Position numbers and translations under genes: made by a program. Of a DNA stretch of 29,963 nt, positions 1-9,600 are shown piece by piece. Each line of letters opens with the position of its first letter. Position 1 is the stretch's first letter. The notes under the pieces are model-generated. The model was not told the DNA's origin. It was given only the letters and a program-made list of their open reading frames with translations, and did no database searches. Origin of the DNA: an uncultured Olsenella sp. (GTDB lineage Bacteria; Actinomycetota; Coriobacteriia; Coriobacteriales; Atopobiaceae); assembly GCA_947253595.1 (NCBI GenBank), contig CAMXZR010000009.1, positions 1 through 29,963 on the forward strand, written 5' to 3'.

Positions 1-48
1 TCTACACAAGGAGTATCGTCGGCAGCGTCAGATGTGTATAAGAGACAG
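1..48 (+). other. Untrimmed Illumina Nextera adapter (assembly artefact)
   Basis: Bases 1-7 (TCTACAC) are the 3' end of the P5 primer. Bases 8-15 (AAGGAGTA) match the Nextera i5 index known as N507/S507. Bases 16-29 (TCGTCGGCAGCGTC) followed by 30-48 (AGATGTGTATAAGAGACAG) are the Nextera Read 1 transposase adapter with its mosaic end. The order and spacing are exactly those of a sequencing library molecule. Genomic sequence starts at 49. Translation across the junction gives the tell-tale MCIRDS peptide, so any protein starting at 32 is false. Confidence 0.98.
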
Positions 49-380
49 CCCCCATCATGAGCAACGCCTCGATCAGGCCGCCTGCGCACGTGGGTGCCAA
101 CGGCTCCATCGACGACTGCCTGGTGGGCAACGGCAGCCGCATCTACGGCAAGGCGGTCCACTCGATCCTCTCGACGGACAGCTTCGTGGGCGAGCGTGCC
201 ATCGTCGAGGACTCTGTCCTCCTCCCTGGTGCCAGCGTGAAGGCGGGCGCCCATGTAGTTCGCGCCATCCTGGGCGAGAACTCCGTCGTCGAGGAGGACG
301 TCGTGCTCGGAAGCGTCGATCAGACCAGGGACACCGCAGTCATCGGGAACGACGTGGTTGTTGGAAAGGGGGAGGAGTAG
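49..380 (+). CDS. glgC: Glucose-1-phosphate adenylyltransferase GlgC, C-terminal part (5' truncated by contig end)
   Basis: The frame that is open from the adapter junction encodes about 109 residues ending in TAG at 378-380. They form a left-handed beta-helix of hexapeptide repeats (for example VHSILSTDSFVGERAIVEDS, then GASVKAGAHVVRAILGENS), the C-terminal allosteric/oligomerisation domain of bacterial ADP-glucose pyrophosphorylases. GlgC makes ADP-glucose from ATP and glucose-1-phosphate, the committed step of glycogen synthesis. The catalytic N-terminal domain lies beyond the contig end, so this is an assembly truncation and not a pseudogene. The ATG at 57 is internal. Identity is supported by the hexapeptide pattern and by glgD and glgA directly downstream (2 bp to glgD), the usual operon order. 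Confidence 0.88.
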
Positions 381-382
381 CC

Positions 383-1477
383 ATGGAGAAGCTCACCGGA
401 CTCATAACCGCCAACTACTCCACGAAGTATCCGAGCGTACTCTCGGAGTCCAGGCCCGTGGCGTCCATGCCCTACCTGGGCCGCTATCGCGTCGTCGATT
501 TCGCGCTCTCCAACATGGTCAACTGCGGCATCCGCACCGTCGGCATGATCATGCCCTACAACTACCGCTCGCTGATCGACCACGTTGGCTCGGGACGCGA
601 CTGGGATCTCAATCGCAAGAAGGGCGGCCTGTTCATCCTGCCCGGCTCGGCCTTCGGAACCTCGCGCACCGGGTCCCGCTTCCTGCTGCGCGACCTCGAG
701 CACAACAAGGTCTTCCTCGAGCGCAGCAAGAGCGACCTGGTGGTCGTCTCGTCCGCAAGCTTCGTCTACAACATGGACTACGGCGAGGTGACGGACGCCC
801 ATAGCAAGAGTGGCGCCGACGTGACGGTCATCACCAAAACGGCCACCAAGAAGGACGTCGACGTCACCGGCTTCAGCGTGGACGGTACCCGCGTCAAGGG
901 CGTCAAGCACGGCGTCGTCTTCGGCGACACGGCCTTCATCGACTGCTTCGTCGTTGGCCGCGAACTGCTCCTCCAGATGCTCGAGTGGTACAAGGCCACC
1001 GATTACCTTGACCTCTTCGAGGCCATGGCTGGTGACTACGGTCGCGTCAACGTCCAGACCTACAACTACGAAGGCTACGTGGCGGCGATCTTCAACAAGG
1101 ACGCCTACTTCGAGTCCAACATGGACCTCCTCGACCCCCAGACCACCGAGGACCTCTTCCCCAAGGGCCGTCCCATCCGCACCAAGGCCCATGACAACGC
1201 GCCCGCAAAGTTCGAGACCGGCTCGCGCGTCACCAACAGCCGCGTTTCGGGTAGCTGCCGCATCTACGGCTCCGTGTCCAACTCGATCCTGGGCCGCAGC
1301 GTCATCGTCGAGAGCGGCGCCACCGTCAACAACTCCATCGTCATGCAGTCCTGCGTCATCAAGGCCGGTGCCCGCGTGGAGAACGCGATCGTCGACCGCA
1401 ACAACGTGGTCCCCGCAGGCACCGAGCTCAGGGGCACCCCGGACGCGCTCTTCATCAAGGAAAAGGCAGCTGAATAG
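383..1477 (+). CDS. glgD: GlgD, ADP-glucose pyrophosphorylase partner/regulatory subunit
   Basis: A 364-residue protein starting at ATG 383, with GGAGGAG just upstream and only 2 bp after the glgC stop. The N-terminus (GLITANYSTKYPSVLSESRP, then VASMPYLGRYRVVDFALSNM) is the nucleotidyltransferase fold of the GlgC/GlgD family. The C-terminal ~100 residues are hexapeptide beta-helix (SCRIYGSVSNSILGRSVIVE). The canonical GlgC N-terminal GGxGxRLxPLT nucleotide loop is replaced by ITANYSTKYPSVLSESRPVA, which is typical of GlgD. GlgD proteins pair with GlgC and modulate its activity rather than acting alone. An apparent in-frame extension back to base 32 is adapter plus out-of-frame glgC and is not real. 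Confidence 0.93.
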   Translation: MEKLTGLITANYSTKYPSVLSESRPVASMPYLGRYRVVDFALSNMVNCGIRTVGMIMPYNYRSLIDHVGSGRDWDLNRKKGGLFILPGSAFGTSRTGSRFLLRDLEHNKVFLERSKSDLVVVSSASFVYNMDYGEVTDAHSKSGADVTVITKTATKKDVDVTGFSVDGTRVKGVKHGVVFGDTAFIDCFVVGRELLLQMLEWYKATDYLDLFEAMAGDYGRVNVQTYNYEGYVAAIFNKDAYFESNMDLLDPQTTEDLFPKGRPIRTKAHDNAPAKFETGSRVTNSRVSGSCRIYGSVSNSILGRSVIVESGATVNNSIVMQSCVIKAGARVENAIVDRNNVVPAGTELRGTPDALFIKEKAAE

Positions 1478-1486
1478 GTGATGGCC

Positions 1487-2962
1487 ATGCCCGATCAGGT
1501 TAGAAGAAAGATTCGGGTGCTCTTCGCGGCAGCCGAGGCCGTCCCGTTCGTGAAGACGGGCGGCCTGGGTGACGTCGCCGGCTCCCTGCCCGCCGCACTC
1601 AGGCGGGCGGGCACCAGGGCATCCGTCATCCTGCCCAAGTACTCCTTCATCCCACAGGAGTACCAGGACCAGATGGTCCACGTTGCCGACTTCTACGTCC
1701 CCCTGGCCTGGCGCAGCGTCTACTGCGGCATAGAGAAGCTCACCTACCAGGGCGTGGACTTCTACTTCGTGGACAACGAGGCCTACTTCAAGCGTGACGC
1801 GGCCTACGGCTACTTCGACGACGGCGAGCGCTTCGCCTTCTTCTCGAAGGCGATCTGCGAGGCAATCGAGCTCCTGCCCGAGCTTCAGTGCGACGTGCTG
1901 CACTGCAACGACTGGCAGTGCGCCTTGGCCCCGGTCTTCATCCGCGAGTTCTATCAGGACTCCGAGGCCTGCCGCAACGTGAAGACCATCTTCACCGTGC
2001 ACAACGTCAAGTTCCAGGGACAGTATTCCGACAAGGTACTCGAGGACATCCTGGGCCTTGCCGGCAACCCCACGGCCGCGGGCCAGCTCTACTGCGACCG
2101 CGACTCCATCAACTACATGAAGGGCGCCCTCTGCTACTCCGACCTCATCACCACGGTGAGCCCGAGCTATGCCAGCGAGCTGCAGATGCCCTTCTACGGC
2201 GAAGGCATGGACGGCATCTTCCGCCGCCGCTCCGCCTCGCTGCGAGGCATTCTCAACGGCATCGACGTCGACGCCTGGAACCCCGCCACCGACGAGCTCA
2301 TCAACCACAAGTACTCTGTGGACGACATGTCGGGCAAGGCAGAGGACAAGCGCCTCCTCCAGCAGGAGCTCGGCTTGGCCGAGGACCCCACCCGTCCGCT
2401 CGTGGTCATGATCGGCCGCCTCACCAATCAGAAGGGCCTGGGTCTGGTGCGTTACGCCATGAGCCGCCTGATGGAGAGGAGCGTTCAGGTCGCGATCCTA
2501 GGTACCGGCGACAGGGACCAGGAGGATGCCTTCCGCTACTTCGACTGGACCTACGGCGACCAGATGAGCGCGCGCATCGCCTTCGACAACGCGCTGAGCC
2601 ACCGCATGTACTCCGGTGGGGACATCCTCCTGATGCCTTCGGAGTTCGAGCCCTGCGGGCTCTCCCAGATGATCGCCATGCGCTACGGCACCCTTCCCGT
2701 CGTGCGCGAGACCGGGGGGCTCCAGGACAGCGTCCAGGCGTACAACAAGTACACGGGCGAGGGCACGGGCTTCCGCTTCGCCAACATGAACGCCGACGAG
2801 ATGGCCGACACGCTCCTCTCGGCATGCGAGCTCTTCTGGACTGATCGGGAGGCTTGGGCTAAGCTACGGCGGCAGGCCATGGAAACCGACTTCAGCTGGA
2901 GTCGGGCTGCGGACGAGTACATGGGTATCTATCACGACCTACACCCAGAGATCGCTCGCTGA
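1487..2962 (+). CDS. glgA: Glycogen synthase (ADP-glucose:alpha-glucan glucosyltransferase, GT5)
   Basis: GlgA transfers glucose from ADP-glucose to the non-reducing end of alpha-1,4-glucan. About 491 residues, the usual size for bacterial GlgA. The ADP-glucose loop KTGGLGDVAGSLP lies at about residues 23-35. The C-terminal Rossmann domain carries PSEFEPCGLSQMIAMRYGT, the conserved GT5 acid/nucleotide-sugar binding segment, and MIGRLTNQKGLGLV. Possible starts are GTG 1478 (directly after the glgD TAG), ATG 1481 and ATG 1487. ATG 1487 is chosen because AGGTGA at 1476-1481 lies five bases before it. The gene is tightly linked to glgD, so it is probably cotranscribed and translationally coupled. 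Confidence 0.95.
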   Translation: MPDQVRRKIRVLFAAAEAVPFVKTGGLGDVAGSLPAALRRAGTRASVILPKYSFIPQEYQDQMVHVADFYVPLAWRSVYCGIEKLTYQGVDFYFVDNEAYFKRDAAYGYFDDGERFAFFSKAICEAIELLPELQCDVLHCNDWQCALAPVFIREFYQDSEACRNVKTIFTVHNVKFQGQYSDKVLEDILGLAGNPTAAGQLYCDRDSINYMKGALCYSDLITTVSPSYASELQMPFYGEGMDGIFRRRSASLRGILNGIDVDAWNPATDELINHKYSVDDMSGKAEDKRLLQQELGLAEDPTRPLVVMIGRLTNQKGLGLVRYAMSRLMERSVQVAILGTGDRDQEDAFRYFDWTYGDQMSARIAFDNALSHRMYSGGDILLMPSEFEPCGLSQMIAMRYGTLPVVRETGGLQDSVQAYNKYTGEGTGFRFANMNADEMADTLLSACELFWTDREAWAKLRRQAMETDFSWSRAADEYMGIYHDLHPEIAR

Positions 2963-2984
2963 ACTCAAGAGATAGGCGGAGCAC

Positions 2985-5900
2985 GTGAGGGCAAGGCACA
3001 TCAGCTCTGACGTCCGTTACAGAGACCCGTTCGGAGCCGCCCTCGTGGGCGGCTCCGTCGCGCTGTGTCTGGACGTTTGGGACGAGCCGGATGCGACGGC
3101 GCAGCTGCGCGTCTGGGTGGACGAGAAGGGCGAGCGGCTCTTCGACATGGATCGAAGCCAGGAGGATGAACACCTGCGCTTCTCGGTGACCATCACCCCC
3201 GAGGAGCCCGAGGTCATCTGGTACTCCTTCAGGGTCATGGCGGCGGACGGCAACGTCTGGCGCTACGGGGCCGCAGCTGAGCATGCCTGCGGGGAGGGCG
3301 CCTTCGCCTACGGGGAGCCACCCTCGTTCCAGATCACCGTGTACGAGCAGCGTCGCACCAGCTTCCCGGACTGGTACACCGACGGCATCGTGTACCAGAT
3401 ATTCCCCGACCGCTTCCATCGCGGCTCGGACTGGGAGAGGCGCGTCCACGACGCGCTCGACAAGCCCCGCAGGGGACCGGAGCGCAGACTGGTCGAGGAC
3501 TGGAACGAGTACCCGCGCTACCAGCGCAACGAGGACGGATCCATCGCCGCCTGGGACTTCTATGGCGGGACGCTCGAGGGAGTGCGAGAGAAGCTCGACT
3601 ACCTCAAGGCCCTGGGCGTGACGGCCCTCTACCTCAACCCCATCTTCGAGGCTGCCTCCAACCACCGCTACGACACGGCAGACTACCTCAGGGTCGACCC
3701 GATGCTGGGCGACCTCAAGAGCTTCAAGCGCCTCTGCAGGGACGCGGACGAGAGGGGCATCTCCGTCATCCTGGACGGAGTGTTCAACCATGCCGGGCGC
3801 GACTCCAAGTACTTCGACGCCTTCGGCAACTACGGCGGCAAGGGGGCCAGCTCCGGCGACCACTCCCGCTATCGCGACTGGTTCAGGTTCAACGAGGACG
3901 GCAGCTGCTCAAGCTGGTGGGGCGTCAAGGACCTGCCCGACCTCAACCAGGAGAACCCTGAGTACCGCGACTTCGTCTGCGGGCACGGCGGCGTGATCCG
4001 CAAGTGGCTCCAGGCTGGCGCACGCGGCTGGAGGCTCGACGTCGCCGACGAGCTCTCGGACGAGTTCATCGAGGACATCAAGAGCGCGGAACTGGCGGAG
4101 TCGCCCGACGCCCTGCTCCTGGGCGAGGTCTGGGAGGATGCCTCCCACAAGGTTGCCTATGGCAGGCTGCGCCGCTACTTCCAGGGCTCGGAGCTGGACG
4201 GGACCATGAACTATCCCCTCAGGTCCGGCCTGGAGGACTTTCTCACCAACAAGATTAGCGCGCCGCAGCTGGCGGGCGACCTGGAGGTCCTTCGCGAGAA
4301 CTACCCGCGCACGGCCTTCTACTCTGCCCTCAACCTCCTGGGCAGCCACGACCGGGCCCGCCTGCTCACCGTCCTGGGCGACGCGCCGGACCCTGCGGGC
4401 ATGAGCGAGGAGGAGCGCTATCGCTTCCGTCTGGACCAGAACCACCGGGGGCTGGCCGTGAGCAGGCTCTGGATCGCCGCCCTGCTGCAAATGACGCTGC
4501 CCGGCGTCCCCTGCATCTACTACGGTGACGAGGCGGGCATGGAGGGCTATTCCGACCCGTACAACCGCGCCGCCTTCCCCTGGGGCCACGAGGACAAGAA
4601 CTGCGCGACCATCTACCGCAACGCCATCGCCGTCCGCAAGTCGCTGCCCGTCTTCGTCGACGGCGACTTCGAGCCCTTTGCGTCGAACGACGACGTCTTC
4701 GGCTTCTGGCGCACGGATGGCAACGAGGCGGTCTGCGTCCTGGCAAACGCCAGCCTCTCGAGCTCCCACAGCGTGCGTGTCCCCCTGCGCGGCGAGTGCG
4801 TGGACGACGTCGTCTCGGGACGCGTTCCCAAGGTCGAGGACGACCAAGTCGAGGTCTTCCTCTGGCCCCTGGGAACCTCGGTGCTGCACTTCCACAAGAA
4901 GGTTCGCATGCAGGCCCCCATGCCCCGCGGCATGGGCGTGCTGGCGCACATCACCTCCATCCCGAATCAGGACCATCCAGGTCAGCCCGGAACCCTGGGA
5001 GAGCCCTGCCGCCGCTTCATCGATTACCTCAGCGCCGCGCACCAGCGCTATTGGCAGGTGCTTCCGGTCAATCCCACCGACGGCTTCGGCTCCCCGTACG
5101 CAGGACTCTCGGCCTTCGCGGGCAACCGCTCGCTCATGTGGGGGGTCGAGGGCGAGCGGACCAGCTTCATGTCGGACTTCGAGGGCACCGCGACCTACCG
5201 CCGCTTCATCGAGAAGAACGAGGACTGGCTCATCCCCTACGCAACCTTCCGTGCGATCAAGGAGAAGATGGGCGAGGGCTCCTGGCAGGAGTGGCCGAAG
5301 CGCTACCGCACCTGGGACCTCTCGCTGAGCAAGGACCCGGAGCTCGTCCACGCCGTGATGCGGGAGTGCGCGACGCAGTACGAGTTCCAGCGCCAGTGGG
5401 ACAAGATGCACCGCTACGCGCGCGAGCACGGAATCAAGCTCGTGGGAGACATGCCCATGTACGTCTCGGCGGACTCCTCCGACGTCTGGGCGGAGCGCCA
5501 GATATTCAGGTTGGACGAGAAGGGCTACCCGGCGCTCCAGGCCGGGACCCCGCCCGATGACTTCGCCAAGGACGGTCAGCTCTGGGGCAACCCCACCTAC
5601 GACTGGGACTTTATGCGTCGGGACGGTTACTCCTGGTGGATGCGCCGCTTCCAGCGTGCCTTCGAACTCTACGACTACGTGCGCCTGGACCACTTCCTGG
5701 GCTTCTCGTCCTACTACGCCATTCCGGAGGGCAAGGGAGCCCTGGAGGGCGCCTGGAACTTCGGGCCGGGCGTCGAGCTCTTCGATGCGGCGCGCCGCCG
5801 CTTCGGCCAGCTGCCCTTCATAGCGGAGGACCTCGGCACCATCACGCCGGCCGTGCGGGCGCTGGTCTCGGCCACGGGGTTCCCCGGCATGGACGTGATC

Positions 5901-6269
5901 CAGTTCAGTGACGAGGACGTGAGGCAGGGCTACCATCCCAAGCCCGAGAAGGTTGTCTACAGCTCGACGCATGACACCAGCACCCTCTTGGGTTGGTGCC
6001 GGGGGCGCTTCGAGGAGGACGACCCAGACGGCCAGGGCTTCGTCGTGCGCAGCCAGTCGATGGCGAGGGGGCTCCTGGACGAGTGCCTGTGCACGGATGC
6101 CGATGCGGTCATGGTGCCGCTGCAGGACGTCCTCATGCTGGACGACGGCTCGCGCATGAACGTGCCGGGCGTTGCCGAGGGCAACTGGAGCTGGCAGGCG
6201 AGCCAGGCGGACGTCGACGCCTCCGCGGGATCGCTTGGTGAGCTGGCGGAGAAGAGCGGTCGCGCGTAG
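2985..6269 (+). CDS. Bifunctional GH13 alpha-amylase/neopullulanase-like - 4-alpha-glucanotransferase (MalQ, GH77) fusion
   Basis: A 1094-residue fusion. Residues ~1-115 look like a beta-sandwich (CBM34-like) domain and ~120-640 form a GH13 barrel. All four GH13 regions are present: DGVFNH (264-269), GWRLDVADE with nucleophile Asp352, LLGEVWED with acid Glu381, and GSHD with His455/Asp456. From about residue 645 (PMPRGMGVLAHITSIPNQ) a complete amylomaltase follows, with RLDHFLGF (Asp902), AEDLG (Glu948) and STHDTSTLLGW (His996/Asp997). It can therefore be expected both to hydrolyse and to disproportionate alpha-1,4-glucans. The start is GTG 2985, preceded by GGCGGAG, 22 bp after glgA. No signal peptide is seen, so it is probably cytoplasmic and works on glycogen or maltodextrins. 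Substrate preference cannot be read from sequence. Confidence 0.92.
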   Translation: MRARHISSDVRYRDPFGAALVGGSVALCLDVWDEPDATAQLRVWVDEKGERLFDMDRSQEDEHLRFSVTITPEEPEVIWYSFRVMAADGNVWRYGAAAEHACGEGAFAYGEPPSFQITVYEQRRTSFPDWYTDGIVYQIFPDRFHRGSDWERRVHDALDKPRRGPERRLVEDWNEYPRYQRNEDGSIAAWDFYGGTLEGVREKLDYLKALGVTALYLNPIFEAASNHRYDTADYLRVDPMLGDLKSFKRLCRDADERGISVILDGVFNHAGRDSKYFDAFGNYGGKGASSGDHSRYRDWFRFNEDGSCSSWWGVKDLPDLNQENPEYRDFVCGHGGVIRKWLQAGARGWRLDVADELSDEFIEDIKSAELAESPDALLLGEVWEDASHKVAYGRLRRYFQGSELDGTMNYPLRSGLEDFLTNKISAPQLAGDLEVLRENYPRTAFYSALNLLGSHDRARLLTVLGDAPDPAGMSEEERYRFRLDQNHRGLAVSRLWIAALLQMTLPGVPCIYYGDEAGMEGYSDPYNRAAFPWGHEDKNCATIYRNAIAVRKSLPVFVDGDFEPFASNDDVFGFWRTDGNEAVCVLANASLSSSHSVRVPLRGECVDDVVSGRVPKVEDDQVEVFLWPLGTSVLHFHKKVRMQAPMPRGMGVLAHITSIPNQDHPGQPGTLGEPCRRFIDYLSAAHQRYWQVLPVNPTDGFGSPYAGLSAFAGNRSLMWGVEGERTSFMSDFEGTATYRRFIEKNEDWLIPYATFRAIKEKMGEGSWQEWPKRYRTWDLSLSKDPELVHAVMRECATQYEFQRQWDKMHRYAREHGIKLVGDMPMYVSADSSDVWAERQIFRLDEKGYPALQAGTPPDDFAKDGQLWGNPTYDWDFMRRDGYSWWMRRFQRAFELYDYVRLDHFLGFSSYYAIPEGKGALEGAWNFGPGVELFDAARRRFGQLPFIAEDLGTITPAVRALVSATGFPGMDVIQFSDEDVRQGYHPKPEKVVYSSTHDTSTLLGWCRGRFEEDDPDGQGFVVRSQSMARGLLDECLCTDADAVMVPLQDVLMLDDGSRMNVPGVAEGNWSWQASQADVDASAGSLGELAEKSGRA

Positions 6270-6287
6270 TTGCCTCTCACCCGCTCC

Positions 6288-6316
6288 GGGGACGCCGCCG
6301 ACGCGGTGGCGTCCCC
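6288..6316 (+). terminator. Candidate stem-loop terminator after the GH13-MalQ gene
   Basis: A perfect 9-bp stem GGGGACGCC / GGCGTCCCC with an 11-base loop starts 18 bp after the stop codon. There is no T-run after it, so it may be a weak or Rho-assisted terminator or only an mRNA 3'-end stabiliser. Confidence 0.5.
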
Positions 6317-6370
6317 CTCGCCTCCTGCCCGCGACGAGTACGCTCGAGCTGTTCCGCTCGTTCGTGAGCA

Positions 6371-6555
6371 CGTCGAACGCGTTCCACCGCGTCTCCAGGG
6401 CGCCCGACGCGTCTCGTTCTGCCGTGAGCACGTCCAATGCGTCTGTATTTGTCACGAGAGCGTCAAACGCGTCTGGGTCCACCGCAAAAGCCCAGGTAAG
6501 GAAAGTCCGACAGACGCGTTGGGCGTCCTGGAGAGAAACCGCGACGCATTGGACG
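6371..6555. repeat. 30-bp-phased repeat array: four direct units plus two inverted units
   Basis: The gap 6270-6619 (350 bp) holds no credible gene but has clear structure. Related 13-14-bp cores start at 6371 (CGTCGAACGCGTT), 6401 (CGCCCGACGCGTCT), 6431 (CGTCCAATGCGTCT) and 6461 (CGTCAAACGCGTCT), exactly 30 bp apart. Two more copies lie in inverted orientation at 6512-6525 and 6542-6555, again 30 bp apart. The flank CGTGAGCA is shared in front of 6371 and 6431. The core at 6431-6443 is a perfect 13-bp complement of 6543-6555. Segment 6392-6414 matches the reverse complement of 6512-6534 at 21 of 23 positions. RNA from this region could therefore fold into alternative long hairpins. It lies between the candidate terminator of the previous operon and mfd. 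Function unknown. Confidence 0.8.
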
Positions 6556-6619
6556 CCCCGCGGGGCAGCTGCCGCCTCCGTATGGTCAATATTGCGGGGG
6601 AATCCCCGAGAGGAGTCAC

Positions 6620-9600
6620 ATGTTCATCAATCGCGTCTCCCGACAGCTCCTCCAGGTGCCCGAGCTCGCCCCCTTCCTGCGCGAGCTGGACGCGGGGAGC
6701 GACTCCACCCTGGGCGTGGCCCAGAGCGCGCGCCCCCTCGTGGTGGCCGCCCTCTGGGCACGCGACCCGCGCCCCTGCCTCCTGGTGGTGTCCGGCGAGG
6801 AGGCTGCCGACCGCACCGCCCGCGCCCTCTCGGCCTGGCTGGGGGGCGAGCTGGTGAGCCGCTATCCCGAGCGTCGGGACTGGCCCTGGTCCGACAAGTC
6901 GGCCGACGACGCCGTGGTGGGCGCTCGCTGTGATGCCATCGCCCGCCTGGGTGCCGGCGAGGCTTGCGTGGTCGTGGCGAGCGCGCACGCCCTCCTGCGG
7001 CGCGTGCCCCCCGTGGGCTCGGGATACTTCGCCTCCTCGGCCTTCGCCGTGGGAGACAAGCTCGAGTTCGAGGACGTGGGCCGGCTCCTGGTGTCGATGG
7101 GCTACGCGGACTCCGGCGACTCCGGCGACGTGAGCGTGCCGGGTAGCTTCCACGTCCATGGCGACGCGGTGGACGTCTTCCCCGCCCAGGCGAGCTCGCC
7201 CGTCCGCATCGAGTTCTTCGGCGACGAGGTGGACCGCGTCCGCCGCATGCTTCCCTCCACGGGACAGACCATCGGCGAGCTCCAGGAGGTGCGCGTCTCT
7301 CCCTGCAGGGAGGTCGCCCTGACCCCTAGGACCATCGAGACCGCGGGACACGCGCTCTTCCGCCGCGCTCAGGAGAGCTCGAAGGTCGCGGCAGATCTCG
7401 AGCTGATCCGCCAGGGCTCGGCCGACCCCACGCTGGACCGCTATCTGGTGGAGCTCTACGGCTCGAGCGCCTCGCCCATCGAGCACGTCAGCCGGGACGC
7501 ACTGGTCGTCCTGGCGGAGCCCCGCGCGCTCTTCGACGACTGCCAGCGCGCGTACGACGAGGTGACGGCCCTGGCCAACGCGGCGAGCGTGCCCCTCGAG
7601 GGCCTCTTCACCTCTCCGCGCAAACTCGACTTCGGCAGCCAGCAGCGCCTGTCGCTGAGCTCCATCCAGAGGGTGGGCGGCTCGGCCGCAGCGGAGCTCG
7701 AGGTGCGCCAGCCCGCCATCGCGGGCTCGGACGCCAAGCTGCTGGGACGCGTCCGCCAGCTGCTCGGCGACAACATGTCCGTGGTCTTCGCCGTGCCCGA
7801 CCGCGCGGCCCGCGAGGCGCTCGAGCTCTCGTTTACGGACGAGTCGATCCCCCTGGTCGAGTCGCTTGCCGCTGCTCCCGAGAACTCCGTTCCCGTGACG
7901 TCGCCAGGCGCAGGCGAGAGGACCGCCCCCCTGGCCCGGCGCATGGTCACCTTCTTCGACGCTCCCGTGCCCGCGGGCATCGTGGTGCCTTCGGCACGCC
8001 TGGCCGTGCTCTCGGTCTCGGACCTGGCCTCGCGGATGGCGAAGCGCGGTCGCAAGGCCCGTCGCGTGGACCCCACCAGCGTCAGCTTCCCCTTCAAGCC
8101 CGGCGACTACGTGGTCCACTCCACGCACGGCATCGCGCTCTTCAGCCAGATCGTGCGCCAGGAGGTGGGGGGCCGCGAGCGCGACTACTTCCTCCTGGAG
8201 TACGCAGGCCAGGACAAGCTCTACGTGCCGCTCGAGCAGGTCGACCGCCTGACGCGCTACGTGGGTCCCGACGGGTCGAGCCCCCGGCTCACGCGCCTCA
8301 ACACCGCCGACTGGTCGCGTGCGACGGGCAAGGCCCGTAGGAGCGCCAAGAAGCTCGCCTTCGACCTGGTGGACCTCTACACCCGTCGGTCGGCGGTGCA
8401 GGGCCACGCCTTCGCGCCCGATGGGCCCGCCCAACAGGACATGGAGGCCAGCTTCCCCTACGACGTGACGCCCGACCAGGCCAGCGCCATCGCGGACATC
8501 AAGGCCGACATGGAGTCGGCGCAGCCCATGGACCGGCTCCTCTGCGGCGACGTGGGTTTCGGCAAGACCGAGGTCGCCCTGCGCGCCGCCTTCAAGTGCT
8601 GCCAGGACAACCGCCAGGTCATGGTTCTGTGCCCCACCACCATCCTGGCGCAGCAGCACTTCGAGACCTTCTTCGCGCGCTTCTCTCCCTTCGACCTCGA
8701 CGTGCGCGTGCTTTCGCGCTTCGTGACCCCGGCCCAGCAGCGCCAGGCGCTCGAGGGCTTCGCGGAGGGCACGGTGGACGTGCTCATCGGCACGCATCGC
8801 CTGCTCTCCGCCGACGTCAACCCGCACGACCTGGGACTCGTTATCATCGACGAGGAGCAGCGCTTCGGCGTCCAGCACAAGGAGCAGCTCAAGAACATGC
8901 GCGAGCAGGTGGACGTGTTGACGCTCAGCGCCACGCCCATCCCGCGCACGATGCAGATGGCCATGAGCGGCGTGCGCGACATGAGCCTCATCCTCACGCC
9001 CCCGCCGGGACGCCTGCCCGTCAAGGTCACGGTGGGGGAGTGGGACCCCGACGTGGTGAGCGACGCGATTCGCAGCGAGCTCGAGCGCAAGGGGCAGGTC
9101 TATTACGTGAGCAATCGCGTGACCACCATCGAGGACGCCGTCGCGCGCGTGCGGGAGGCGGCTCCCGAGGCGCGTGTGGGCGTGGCGCACGGCCAGATGA
9201 GCGCGACCCAGGTCGAGGACGTGATGATGGAGTTCAGCGAGCGCGAGATAGACGTGCTCGTGGCCACGACCATCATCGAGAGCGGAATCGACAACCCACA
9301 CACCAACACCCTGATCATCGAGGACTCCCAGCGCCTGGGCCTTGCCCAGCTCTACCAGCTCAAGGGGCGCGTGGGCCGCGGGCACGTCCAGGCGTACGCC
9401 TACCTCATGTTCCCGGGGGAGATGCCCCTCACGCCCGAGGCGACCGACCGCCTCACGGCGATCAACGAGTACCAGGACCTGGGCAGTGGCATGCGTATCG
9501 CCATGCGTGACCTCGAGATTCGTGGCGCGGGTTCGCTCATGGGTGGAGAGCAGCACGGCAACCTCTCCAGCGTGGGCTTCGACCTCTTCACGCAGATGCT

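Noticed and set aside
32..382. N-terminal extension of GlgD starting in the adapter
   Set aside because: The frame begins inside the sequencing adapter (MCIRDS) and overlaps the true glgC frame; composition is that of an out-of-frame reading.
6371..6555. CRISPR array
   Set aside because: Units are degenerate, conserved only over ~14 bp, partly inverted, and no cas genes are present.
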